50,111 nucleotides of DNA. Source: Reyranella sp. (GTDB lineage: Bacteria; Pseudomonadota; Alphaproteobacteria; Reyranellales; Reyranellaceae). Position 1 is the first letter of the stretch, and each line of letters starts with the position of its first letter. Shown piece by piece: positions 25,538-34,087 of the stretch. The notes under the pieces were generated by a model. The model searched no databases, was not told where the DNA came from, and saw only the letters and a list, made by a program, of their open reading frames with translations. The stretch lies in NCBI RefSeq assembly GCF_030651995.1, contig NZ_JAUSBN010000083.1, positions 1 to 50,111 on the forward strand. The letters are read 5' to 3'. The position numbers and the translations under genes are program-made.

Positions 25538-27133
25538 ATGCGTAAACTGGCATGGCTCGCGATTGCCGCGATCGCCGTCATCGGCGCCGGCACGGCGAAT
25601 GCGCAGCAGACGCCGCGCAAGGGCGGCACGCTCCGGATGACGGCACCTTACGCCGCGAGCTTCGGCAGCCTCGACCCGCACGTGACACCGCGGGCCCAGG
25701 ACGACATCGTCGGCAAGGCGCTGCAGCGCTCGCTCTACAACTGGGACACCGCCGCCAACAAGCTGTCGCTGGAACTGGCCAAGTCGGTCTCGGTGTCGGC
25801 CGACGGTCTCACCTACACCTACAAGCTGCGCGACGACGCTTTCTTCCACAATGGCCGCAAAATGACGGCCGACGACGTGATCTTTTCCTTCACCCGCATC
25901 ATGGACGGCAGCAAGGGCTATCCCGGCGCCCGTTACGTCCGGCTGATCAAGGGCGCGGTCGATGTCGAGAAGGGCACCGCCAAGGAAATCTCCGGCCTGA
26001 AGAAGGTCGACGATTACACGCTCGAGATGACGATCACCGACCGCGTCGACCCTGGCTACTATTTCTTCGGTGGCTCGACCGCAATCCTGCCCAAGGAGGA
26101 GGTCGCGAAAGGCAATTACGCGTCGAACCCGGTCGGTCTCGGCCCCTTCAAGTTCAAGGAGCACATCCCGGGTTCGCGCGTCGTGATGGATCGCTTCGAC
26201 AAGTTCTACAAGACGGGCCAACCCTACCTCGACAAGCTCGAGGTGCTGATCATGGCCGAGGCCGCGGCCCGCGACGTCGCCTTCCGCAACAAGGAGATCG
26301 ACACCTCGATCCTGGGCCCGGCGCAGTACGTCGCCTATCGCGCCGATCCGCAGCTCTCGAAGGGCATCCTCGAAGTGGCCGAGATGTTCACGCGCTCGAT
26401 GCACATCAACCTGAACTCGATCAAGCCCTTCCAGGACAAGCGGGTGCGTCAGGCAATCAACTATGCAATCGACTCCAACTTGATCATCTCGCGCCTGGTC
26501 AAGGACAAGGCCTATCGCGCCACCAGCTGGCTGCCGCCCTCGTCGGCGGCCTTCGACAAGACCATGAAGCCCTACCCCTACGATCCGGAGAAGGCCAAGA
26601 AGCTGCTGGCCGAGGCGGGCTTCCCCAACGGCTTCGAGTTCGAATGGACCACCAGCCAGAACGAGAGCTGGGGTCTGCCGATCGTCGAGGCGGTGATCCC
26701 GATGCTGGCGCGCGTCGGCATCAAGGCCAAACCCAAGCTGGTCGAGGTCACGGTGCTGACCGAGATCCTGATGAAGGGCGACCACCAGGCGCTCATCGGA
26801 TCAAGCCTTACCGGGCCCGATTCGCTCGCGACGCTGCGCTGCTACTACTCCAAGACGCCGCGCACGGCTTGCAACTACACCGGCTTCAACAATGCCGAGT
26901 TCGACAAGCTGCTCGACGCGGCGGCCCAGGAAGGCGACATGGCCAAGCGCGACGAGATCCTGAAGAAGGCCAACAACCTGCTTTACGACGAGGCACCGGT
27001 CTGGTTCTTCAACTACAACAAGGCGGTCCTGGCCTTCCAGCCGTGGGTCCACGGCCTGCAGCCCAACCCGACCGAGATCACGCACCAGTACCCGGAAAAC
27101 ATCTGGGTCGATGCCACCTCGCCGGCCAAGTGA
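25538..27133 (+). CDS. Oligopeptide-type ABC transporter substrate-binding protein
   Basis: 531 residues, family 5. Signal peptide MRKLAWLAIAAIAVIGAGTA NA|Q, then KGGTLRMTAPYAASFGSLDP, ELAKSVSVSADGLTYTYKLR and the typical YDPEKAKKLLAEAGFPNG block. It delivers its ligand, probably a peptide or similar compound, to the permeases encoded just downstream. I start at ATG 25538, directly before the signal peptide; longer in-frame starts (25471) only add a non-signal leader. The stop codon lies inside a hairpin (27132-27152) and is followed by a palindromic element. Confidence 0.9.
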   Translation: MRKLAWLAIAAIAVIGAGTANAQQTPRKGGTLRMTAPYAASFGSLDPHVTPRAQDDIVGKALQRSLYNWDTAANKLSLELAKSVSVSADGLTYTYKLRDDAFFHNGRKMTADDVIFSFTRIMDGSKGYPGARYVRLIKGAVDVEKGTAKEISGLKKVDDYTLEMTITDRVDPGYYFFGGSTAILPKEEVAKGNYASNPVGLGPFKFKEHIPGSRVVMDRFDKFYKTGQPYLDKLEVLIMAEAAARDVAFRNKEIDTSILGPAQYVAYRADPQLSKGILEVAEMFTRSMHINLNSIKPFQDKRVRQAINYAIDSNLIISRLVKDKAYRATSWLPPSSAAFDKTMKPYPYDPEKAKKLLAEAGFPNGFEFEWTTSQNESWGLPIVEAVIPMLARVGIKAKPKLVEVTVLTEILMKGDHQALIGSSLTGPDSLATLRCYYSKTPRTACNYTGFNNAEFDKLLDAAAQEGDMAKRDEILKKANNLLYDEAPVWFFNYNKAVLAFQPWVHGLQPNPTEITHQYPENIWVDATSPAK

Positions 27134-27152
27134 CGGTGTCGAAAACACCGTC
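27132..27152 (+). promoter_or_regulatory. Hairpin at the end of the binding-protein gene
   Basis: Perfect 8-bp arms GACGGTGT/ACACCGTC, loop CGAAA. It includes two bases of the stop codon and has no T-run, so it is more likely an mRNA 3'-end stabiliser than a full terminator. It may raise binding-protein mRNA over the permease part. Confidence 0.5.
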
Positions 27153-27232
27153 ACCCCGAGCGTAGTCGAGGGGTCTTTCTTGTCTTTGGTACATGACGGA
27201 TCCCTCCGCTCGCTTCGCTCGGTCGGGATGAC
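27150..27232. repeat. REP-like palindromic element inside the ABC operon
   Basis: An 83-bp element with imperfect terminal inverted repeats GTCACCCCGA/TCGGGATGAC. The halves are also related inside: CCGAGCGTAGTCGAGGGGTC against the reverse complement of the right half, CCGAGCGAAGCGAGCGGAGG. It would fold into a long hairpin. This CCGAGCG...GGATGAC pattern is typical of dispersed intergenic palindromes of Alphaproteobacteria. Placement between binding protein and permease resembles E. coli REP elements after malE, where they set unequal expression. Confidence 0.7.
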
Positions 27233-27241
27233 GGGCTAACC

Positions 27242-28177
27242 ATGCTCCTCGTCCTTGGCCGCCGCCTCGCCAACATCATCCCGACGATGCTCGCCGTCGT
27301 GGCGCTCGTCTTCCTGCTCTTCTCCGTCCTGCCGGGCAGCTTCATCTCGGGCATGAACGAGGACGGGCGCTCGACCATCGACCCCGCGGTCATGGAGCGC
27401 ATGCGCAAGGAGATGGGCCTCGACGATCCGCTGATCGAGCGCTTCGCCAAGTACGTGGCCGCGACCGCCACGGGCGACCTCGGCATCTCGTTTCGCACCC
27501 GCGAGCCGGTCACCAAGATGCTGGCCGGCCGCATCTGGCCCTCGCTGAAGCTGGTCTTCGCGGCCATGACCTTCGCCATCCTAGTCGGCGTCACTCTGGG
27601 CTTCCTGGCCGCGCTCAAGCCCGGCAGCCTGATCGACACCGCCGCCATGGTCGGCGCCATTTCCGGCCTCTCGCTCAGCCAGTTCTGGTTCGGCCTGATG
27701 CTGATGTACCTGTTTGCGTTGAAGCTCCAGTGGTTGCCGAGCTTCGGCTACGGCGATGGCGGCCTGCGCAACCTCATCCTGCCGGCGATCGCGCTGGGCG
27801 TGGGCCCGATGGCCCTGCTGGCCCGCACCACGCGCGCCGCGGTGCTCGACGTGCTCAACGCCGACTTCGTCCGCACCGCGCGCAGCAAGGGCATGAGCGA
27901 GCGCCGCGTCGTCGAGTGGCATGTGCTGCGCAACGCGCTGGTCCTCGTCATCACCATCGTCGGCCTGCAGTTCGGCTCGCTGATGGGACAGGCGGTCGTC
28001 GTCGAGAAGCTGTTCGCCTGGCCGGGCGTCGGCTCGCTGATGGTCGACTCGGTGTTCCAGCGCGACATGCCGACGGTCCAGGGCTGCATCCTGATGATCG
28101 TGCTGTTCTTCCTCGTCATCAACACGCTGGTCGACCTGGCCTACGTCGTGATCGACCCCCGGATCCGGTACCGATGA
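27242..28177 (+). CDS. ABC transporter permease, DppB/OppB type
   Basis: 311 residues with about six membrane helices (first at 9-30) and the binding-protein-dependent transport signature in the cytoplasmic loop, RTARSKGMSERRVVEWHVLR NAL, which contacts the ATPases. N-terminal features MLLVLGRRLANIIPTMLAVV are typical of the family. Its stop overlaps the start of the second permease (ATGA). Confidence 0.92.
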   Translation: MLLVLGRRLANIIPTMLAVVALVFLLFSVLPGSFISGMNEDGRSTIDPAVMERMRKEMGLDDPLIERFAKYVAATATGDLGISFRTREPVTKMLAGRIWPSLKLVFAAMTFAILVGVTLGFLAALKPGSLIDTAAMVGAISGLSLSQFWFGLMLMYLFALKLQWLPSFGYGDGGLRNLILPAIALGVGPMALLARTTRAAVLDVLNADFVRTARSKGMSERRVVEWHVLRNALVLVITIVGLQFGSLMGQAVVVEKLFAWPGVGSLMVDSVFQRDMPTVQGCILMIVLFFLVINTLVDLAYVVIDPRIRYR

Positions 28178-29028
28178 GCCTCGCCCTTAAGCTTCCCCGT
28201 CTGCGCCTGAAGGGCGGGTCCTCCCTTTGGGTCGGCGGCGGGCTGGTGGCCATCGCCATTTCCTCCGCCATCCTGGCGCCGTGGATTGCGCTGACCGACC
28301 CGGTGCTCGACGCCAACCTGATGAACGCCGAACTACCGCCCAGTTGGGAGTTTCCCTTCGGCACCGACGCACAGGGCCGCGACATCTACTCGCGCATCGT
28401 CTGGGGCGCCCGCGTGTCGCTGAGCGTCGGCATCATCAGCCAGATCTGCAACAGCCTGATCGGCGTCACGCTCGGCCTCACCGCCGGCTACTGGGGCGGC
28501 TGGTGGGACGATGTGGTGAGCGGCCTCACCAACCTGATGCTGGCGATCCCGTCGCTGGTCTTTGCGCTGGCCATCATGGCGATCCTCGGCCCCGGCCTCG
28601 TCAGCCTCGTGATCGCGCTCGGCCTCACCAGTTGGTCCTATTCCTGTCGCATTGCGCGCGCCCAGGTCCTGTCGCTGAAGAGCCAGGGCTACATCCAGGC
28701 CGCGCGCATCCTGGGCTATGGCGACCTGCGCATCATGTTCACCCAGGTCCTGCCCAACATCCTGGGACCGCTCATAGTGATCGCGACCCTGGGTATGGGC
28801 GGCGCCATCCTGGCCGAAGCGGCGCTGTCCTTCCTCGGCCTCGGCATCCGCCCGCCCTTCCCGAGCTGGGGCAGCATGCTGTCGGAGGCGCGCGACCAGA
28901 TCACGACGGCGCCCTGGCTGTCGGTGTTTCCAGGCCTCGCCATCTTCTTCACGGTGCTGGGCCTCAACCTGCTGGGCGACGGCCTGCGCGACTATCTCGA
29001 CCCGCAGTCGACGACGCGACGCGGATGA
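28174..29028 (+). CDS. ABC transporter permease, DppC/OppC type
   Basis: 284 residues: one N-terminal helix (about 22-42), the periplasmic FGTDAQGRDIYSRIVWGARV SL signature of DppC-type permeases, then five helices with the ATPase-contacting loop IQAARILGYGDLRIMF. Partner of the preceding permease. Start ATG 28174 overlaps the previous stop; a longer in-frame reading is an overlap shadow. Confidence 0.92.
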   Translation: MSLALKLPRLRLKGGSSLWVGGGLVAIAISSAILAPWIALTDPVLDANLMNAELPPSWEFPFGTDAQGRDIYSRIVWGARVSLSVGIISQICNSLIGVTLGLTAGYWGGWWDDVVSGLTNLMLAIPSLVFALAIMAILGPGLVSLVIALGLTSWSYSCRIARAQVLSLKSQGYIQAARILGYGDLRIMFTQVLPNILGPLIVIATLGMGGAILAEAALSFLGLGIRPPFPSWGSMLSEARDQITTAPWLSVFPGLAIFFTVLGLNLLGDGLRDYLDPQSTTRRG

Positions 29029-29038
29029 GGCCACGCGC

Positions 29039-30016
29039 ATGACGACGCCTCTGCTCAAGGTCGAGAACCTACGCATCGCGCTGGCCGGCGACGGCGTCAC
29101 CTACGACGCCGTCGAGAACGTCTCGTTCGAGATCGGCCGTGGCGAGGCCTTTGGGCTGGTGGGCGAATCGGGCTGCGGCAAGAGCATCACAGCACTGTCG
29201 GTTATGGGCCTGCTGCGCCGGCCGCTGTCGCTGGCCGGCGGCAGGGTCATCCTCGACGGAAAGGAGATCCAGAACGTCTCCGCCGCCGAGATGCGCCGCC
29301 TGCGCGGCAAACGCATCGCCATGATCTTCCAGGAGCCGATGACGGCGCTCAATCCGCTGTCGCCAGTCGGCCGGCAGATCGCCGAGATGTTCGTGCTGCA
29401 CCAGGGCGCCAACTGGAACGAGGCGATGGACCGCGCCGAGGACGCGTTGCGCCAGGTCCGGGTGCCCTCGCCCGAGCGGCGCATCAAGGACTATCCGCAC
29501 CAGCTCTCGGGCGGCATGCGCCAGAGGGTGATGATCGCCATCGCGCTGGCCTGCGGCCCCGACCTGCTAGTCGCCGACGAGCCGACCACGGCGCTCGACG
29601 TCACGGTACAGGCCGAGATCATCGACCTGATGGCCGAACTCTGCGCCGCCAAGGGTACCGCCGTGCTGATGATCAGCCACGATCTCGGCCTGGTCGCCAA
29701 CATGTGCCAGCGGGTCGCCGTGATGTATGCCGGCCGCATCGTCGAAAGCCAGGTGGCCGATGCCATCTTCGCGGCGCCAACCCATCCCTATACGCAGGGG
29801 CTGATCGATTCCCTCCCGCGCCTCGGGGAACGCGCCCGGCGCGGCCGCCAGAAGCTGCGCGAAATCTCGGGCGTCGTGCCGTCGATCGCCAACTATCCGG
29901 CCGGCTGCCGGTTCAATCCGCGCTGCCCCGCCGTCACCGAAGTGTGCCGATCGGTCGTCCCCGAGGCCACGCCGCTGCCGGCCGAGGGTGTCGTGAGGTG
30001 CCATCACCATGGCTGA
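29039..30016 (+). CDS. Oligopeptide ABC transporter ATP-binding protein, DppD type
   Basis: 325 residues with Walker A GESGCGKS (residues 42-49), Q-loop MIFQEPM, ABC signature LSGGMRQRV, Walker B LLVADEP followed by TTALD, switch His in MISHDLG, and the C-terminal oligopeptide-transporter region with the cysteine-containing FNPRCPAVTEVC, which in relatives can hold an Fe-S cluster or zinc. It energises transport together with the next ATPase. Overlaps it by 8 bp. Confidence 0.93.
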   Translation: MTTPLLKVENLRIALAGDGVTYDAVENVSFEIGRGEAFGLVGESGCGKSITALSVMGLLRRPLSLAGGRVILDGKEIQNVSAAEMRRLRGKRIAMIFQEPMTALNPLSPVGRQIAEMFVLHQGANWNEAMDRAEDALRQVRVPSPERRIKDYPHQLSGGMRQRVMIAIALACGPDLLVADEPTTALDVTVQAEIIDLMAELCAAKGTAVLMISHDLGLVANMCQRVAVMYAGRIVESQVADAIFAAPTHPYTQGLIDSLPRLGERARRGRQKLREISGVVPSIANYPAGCRFNPRCPAVTEVCRSVVPEATPLPAEGVVRCHHHG

Positions 30017-30986
30017 GTCCCTGCTTTCGCTCGACGGCCTGGCCGTCCACTTCAAGGTCGGCAACGCGCTGGCCGGCGGCATCAAGACCCTGAAGGCGGT
30101 CGACGGTGTCACGCTCGACGTGAAGCCCGGCGAGTGCCTGGGCCTCGTCGGCGAATCCGGTTGCGGCAAGTCCACGCTCGCGCTGGCCATTATGGGTCTG
30201 CTGCCGCCGACGCGCGGAACCATCGGCATCGACGGCCATCAGATCTCCGGCAGCACGCCGCCCGACCGCATGAAGATGGCCCGCACGGTGCAGATGGTCT
30301 TCCAGGACCCCTATGCCTCGCTCAATCCGCGGCAGACGGTGCGCCGCACCCTGGCCGATCCGCTGCGCCTGCACGGCATCACAGACAAGGCCGAGGTCGA
30401 GACGCGGGTGATCGACATGATGGCCAAGGTCGGTCTGCGCCCCGAGCAGGCTGACCGCTATCCGCACGAATTCTCGGGTGGCCAGCGCCAGCGCATCGGC
30501 ATCGCGCGTGCACTCATCCTGAAGCCCAAGCTGGTGCTCTGCGACGAGCCGGTGTCGGCGCTCGACGTCTCGATCCGCGCCCAGATCATCAACCTCCTGC
30601 TCGAGCTCAAGGACGATATGGGGCTGGCCTACATCATGATCAGCCACGATCTCGGCGTGGTCGAACATGTGAGCGACCGGGTGGCGGTGATGTATCTCGG
30701 CCGCATCGTCGAGCAGGGCGGCTGGCAGGAGATCTTCGAGAATCCGCGCCATCCCTATACGCGCGCGCTGATCGCCGCGATCCCCGACCCGTTCCACCGT
30801 GCCGCGATCAGTGCCGATGCGAAGGCGCGCGGCGAGATCGCCAGCGCGCTCAACCCGCCCCCAGGCTGCCATTTCAATCCGCGCTGCCCGCTGAGGGCCG
30901 ACATCTGCACGGCCGAGTACCCGGCGTTCGGCGAGGTATCGCCCGGCCATCGCGCAGCTTGTCATTTCCGTGACCGCGTGAGTTGA
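30009..30986 (+). CDS. Oligopeptide ABC transporter ATP-binding protein, DppF type
   Basis: 325 residues with Walker A GESGCGKS (residues 48-55), MVFQDPYASLNPR Q-loop (typical DppF), signature FSGGQRQRIGIARAL, Walker B LVLCDEPVSALD, ISHDLGVVEH, and the C-terminal FNPRCPLRADIC. Second ATPase of the transporter; completes the set of binding protein, two permeases and two ATPases. The cyclase gene starts 15 bp after its stop. Confidence 0.93.
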   Translation: MAESLLSLDGLAVHFKVGNALAGGIKTLKAVDGVTLDVKPGECLGLVGESGCGKSTLALAIMGLLPPTRGTIGIDGHQISGSTPPDRMKMARTVQMVFQDPYASLNPRQTVRRTLADPLRLHGITDKAEVETRVIDMMAKVGLRPEQADRYPHEFSGGQRQRIGIARALILKPKLVLCDEPVSALDVSIRAQIINLLLELKDDMGLAYIMISHDLGVVEHVSDRVAVMYLGRIVEQGGWQEIFENPRHPYTRALIAAIPDPFHRAAISADAKARGEIASALNPPPGCHFNPRCPLRADICTAEYPAFGEVSPGHRAACHFRDRVS

Positions 30987-31001
30987 TGGGGCAATCGTCC
31001 C

Positions 31002-32216
31002 ATGGCTCCCCTCGACACCGACATCCTTCTCGACTGGATCGTTCGCCGCGGCCTTGAGGGCGCTGGGGGCTCCCAGCTGGTGCGAGAGTTCAGCGAACGG
31101 TGCAACGAGGCAGGGCTCGCACTATCGCGTTCCCTCGCGTTCATCGATACGCTGCATCCCGTGCATGAAGGCACCGTCTATCGCTGGCGCAGCGATGACG
31201 TCGAGGAGAAGGCCGCCGTTGAGTATGGCCGCAGCAACGAAGGCGAGGGCGCCGTATCTTGGCAGCGAAGTCCTTTCTATCACCTGCTGCAGACGGGCGG
31301 CGAGGAGTTGCGCCGCCGCATCGGCTTTGGCGAGCCAGCCGACTTCACGATCATTCAGGAAATGAAGGATCTCGGTCATACCGACTACATCGTCTTCATT
31401 CATCGTTTCGCCGACGAGGCCACCATTGGCGAAATGGATGGCGTCTACTCGGCTTGGTCGACGCGCCATCCTGACGGTTTCAGCGAGGCAAATCTGATTG
31501 CGTTGCGCCGCCTGGTGCCGGCGCTCGGCCTGGCGATCAAGAGCGCGGCCCTGGCGCGCGTGGCCGACACGCTGGTCCAAGTCTATCTCGGACGCGATGC
31601 CGGCCGGCGGGTGCTGAAAGGAAGCATCCAGCGCGGCGTCGCGGACCGGATCGAGGCGGCCCTGTGGTTCTCCGACCTGCGCAGCTACACCGCCATCACC
31701 GACACCGCGAAACCCAGCGAGATCATCCCGCTCCTGAACGATTATGCCGAGGCGGTGATCACCTCGATCCACGAGGCCGGCGGTGACGTGCTGAAGCTGA
31801 TCGGCGACGGCACGCTCGCGGTCTTTCGCGCCGACGATCCGGCCGAAGCCTGCCGCTGCGCGATGCGGGCCGAGGAGAATCTGCGGACCCGGATGAAAGA
31901 GCTGAACGAACGACGCCTCGCCGCGGAGCAACCGGTCACGACGGCCTATGTCGGCCTGCACATCGGCGAGGTCTTCTACGGCAATATCGGCAGCGTCGAC
32001 CGTCTCGACTTCACGGTGGTGGGACCCGCGGTCAACGAGACCAGCCGCATCGCCTCGATGTGCCGCTCGGTCGACCGGCCCGTCCTCGTCTCTTCGACCT
32101 TTGCCGAAGCTCTTCCCGCGGAGGAACGCGCCCCCCTGGTCTCGGTCGGCCGGTTCGCGCTACGCGGCGTCGGCAGGGCGCAGGACCTGTTCACGATCGA
32201 TCCGGAGCTGCTCTGA
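31002..32216 (+). CDS. Class III adenylate/guanylate cyclase with N-terminal sensor-like domain
   Basis: 404 residues. The C-terminal cyclase domain (about 210-400) has metal-binding D225 (WFSDLRSYT) and D269 (LIGDGTLAVF), adenine-type specificity residues K265 (VLKLIG) and D336 (LDFTVVG), and the transition-state N345/R349 (NETSR), so cAMP synthesis is expected. The N-terminal 200 residues lack membrane segments and look GAF-like (LSRSLAFIDTLHPVHEGTVY, VFIHRFADE), a style common in Bradyrhizobium-type cyclases; the ligand is unknown. The gene follows the peptide-transporter operon by 15 bp and may be read with it. Confidence 0.88.
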   Translation: MAPLDTDILLDWIVRRGLEGAGGSQLVREFSERCNEAGLALSRSLAFIDTLHPVHEGTVYRWRSDDVEEKAAVEYGRSNEGEGAVSWQRSPFYHLLQTGGEELRRRIGFGEPADFTIIQEMKDLGHTDYIVFIHRFADEATIGEMDGVYSAWSTRHPDGFSEANLIALRRLVPALGLAIKSAALARVADTLVQVYLGRDAGRRVLKGSIQRGVADRIEAALWFSDLRSYTAITDTAKPSEIIPLLNDYAEAVITSIHEAGGDVLKLIGDGTLAVFRADDPAEACRCAMRAEENLRTRMKELNERRLAAEQPVTTAYVGLHIGEVFYGNIGSVDRLDFTVVGPAVNETSRIASMCRSVDRPVLVSSTFAEALPAEERAPLVSVGRFALRGVGRAQDLFTIDPELL

Positions 32217-32283
32217 TCTCTGGTATGGTTGCCGATGGCGCGGACGCTGCTACGTTCGCGGCCTGACTTCAGAGGAGCAGCCC

Positions 32284-32766
32284 ATGGCCAAGACACCCGC
32301 CATCTCGATCGGCATCAAGGAAACGGACCGCAAGAAGATCGCCGAGGGCCTCAGCCACCTGCTGGCCGACACCTACACGCTCTATCTCACGACCCACAAT
32401 TTCCACTGGAACGTCACGGGGCCGATGTTCACGTCGCTCCACACGATGTTCATGACCCAGTACACCGAGCTCTGGAACGCGGTCGATCCGATCGCCGAGC
32501 GTATCCGCTCGCTGGGCTATCCCGCCCCCGGCTCCTACGGCCAGTTCGGCAAGCTGAGCTCGCTCGCCGACGCACCGGCCAAGCCGCCGAAGGCGCTGGA
32601 GATGGTGAGCATCCTCGTCGCCGGCCACGAGGCGGTGGCGCGCACCGCGCGCGGCATCTTCCCGGTGGCCGACAAGGCCGGCGACGAGCCGACGGCAGAT
32701 CTGCTGACCCAGCGCCTGACCGTGCACGAGCAGTCGGCCTGGATGCTGCGTTCGCTGCTGGAGTAG
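32284..32766 (+). CDS. dps: Dps/ferritin-like DNA-protection protein
   Basis: 160 residues. The inter-subunit ferroxidase ligands are present with normal spacing: H41 (NFHWNVTG), H53 (SLHTMF), D68 and E72 (VDPIAERIR). Dps forms 12-mers that oxidise Fe2+ with H2O2 and store iron, protecting DNA. AGGAGCAGCCC precedes the ATG. The 67 bp before it are its likely promoter region; I see no clear regulator box. Confidence 0.92.
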   Translation: MAKTPAISIGIKETDRKKIAEGLSHLLADTYTLYLTTHNFHWNVTGPMFTSLHTMFMTQYTELWNAVDPIAERIRSLGYPAPGSYGQFGKLSSLADAPAKPPKALEMVSILVAGHEAVARTARGIFPVADKAGDEPTADLLTQRLTVHEQSAWMLRSLLE

Positions 32767-32776
32767 CCTCACCAAC

Positions 32777-34087
32777 ATGCCCCGCACCAGACGCCGCCGC
32801 CTGTTGAGGCTGGCCGGCGGCAGCGCTGCCGCGTCCATGGCTGCCATCCTGACCACCGGCCGCATGCCGGCGCTGGCGCGGCAGAGAACGGTCCACTGGT
32901 TGAAGTGGGTCGACTTCGTCCCCGCGTCCGACGCGCTGCTGCGCGGAGAGATGCTGCCGGAAGCCGAGCGGGCCCTGGGCATCAGGATCGTTCTCGAGAC
33001 GGTCAACGGCAACGACCTGCAGCCGCGTGTGACCGCCGCGATCAAGTCGGGCGCCGGCCCTGACCTGGTCATGGCCTTCAACGAACAGACCTACCTCTAT
33101 GCCCGCGCCGCGGTCGATCTCACCGGCATCGCCCAGTCCGTCGCGCAGGCCCAGGGCGGCCTCTACCCCTATGCCCGCGCGACCTGCAGCGACGGCGACG
33201 CGTTCATGGCCCTGCCGTGGGCCGTGATCGGCAGCATGATCGCCTATCGCCGATCATGGTTCGAGGAAGCCGGCGCAACCGCCTTCCCCACGAGCTGGCC
33301 CGAATACCTCGACATTGCGAAGAAGCTGAAAGCGCGAGGCCGCCCGATCGGCCAGACCCTGGCCCATACGCTGGGCGACACACCCGGCTTCGCCTATCCC
33401 TTCCTGTGGTCATGGGGCGGCATGGAGGTCGATCCGGCCGGCAGGGTGATCCTCGATTCGCCAGCGACGCTCGAGTCGGTGAAGTTCATGCAGGCATTCT
33501 GGAAGGACGCCTGCGACGAACGCGGCTTCGGGTGGGACGATACCGGCAACAACCGGGCCTTCCTGTCCCAGGCCATTTCGGCGACGCTCAACGGCGCCTC
33601 GATCTACATCGAGACGCTGCGCCGGCCCGAGCGCTACCGGACCGCCGATGGCACGCCGCTGAACAGGGACATCCTGCACGCGCCGCTGCCGGCGGGGCCA
33701 GCGGGGCAGTTCGGCATGCACCTGCTGCAGTCGAACATGCTGATGAAGTATTCCAAGAACCAGGAGGCAGCCAAGGAGTTCCTGACGTGGATTCATGCCG
33801 AGACGAACTTCGAGAAATGGTTCGTGTCGCAGAAGGGCTTCTCGACACCCTGCACCGAACGGTGGGAGGGTCACGCGGCCTGGACAGACGATCCCGTCAT
33901 GGCGCCCTTCAGGTTCGCAGCGAAGCTTGGCCAAGCGCCCGGCCGGGCCGGCCCGCCCAACACCAGAGCAGCGGAAGCGCTGTCGCAGTACGTCATCTCG
34001 GACATGTACGCCAAGGCCGTGCAGGGCATGCCGGCCGATGAGGCCGTGAGATGGGCCGACGGCAGGCTGAGGAAGATCTACGGCTGA
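32777..34087 (+). CDS. Family-1 ABC substrate-binding protein with Tat signal
   Basis: 436 residues. The N-terminus MPRTRRRRLLRLAGGSAAAS is a twin-arginine signal, so the protein would be exported folded. The mature part has VHWLKWVDFVPASDALL, AIKSGAGPDLVMAFNEQTYL and SNMLMKYSKNQEAAKEFLTW, typical of sugar/polyol or iron-type family-1 binding proteins. No permease follows. It starts 10 bp after dps and its 3' end overlaps the convergent phosphatase gene by 10 bp. Ligand unknown. Confidence 0.85.
   Translation: MPRTRRRRLLRLAGGSAAASMAAILTTGRMPALARQRTVHWLKWVDFVPASDALLRGEMLPEAERALGIRIVLETVNGNDLQPRVTAAIKSGAGPDLVMAFNEQTYLYARAAVDLTGIAQSVAQAQGGLYPYARATCSDGDAFMALPWAVIGSMIAYRRSWFEEAGATAFPTSWPEYLDIAKKLKARGRPIGQTLAHTLGDTPGFAYPFLWSWGGMEVDPAGRVILDSPATLESVKFMQAFWKDACDERGFGWDDTGNNRAFLSQAISATLNGASIYIETLRRPERYRTADGTPLNRDILHAPLPAGPAGQFGMHLLQSNMLMKYSKNQEAAKEFLTWIHAETNFEKWFVSQKGFSTPCTERWEGHAAWTDDPVMAPFRFAAKLGQAPGRAGPPNTRAAEALSQYVISDMYAKAVQGMPADEAVRWADGRLRKIYG

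Noticed and set aside
27150..27232. tRNA or small RNA gene in the ABC operon gap
   Set aside because: The symmetry is explained by a dispersed palindromic repeat; no cloverleaf or T-loop is present.
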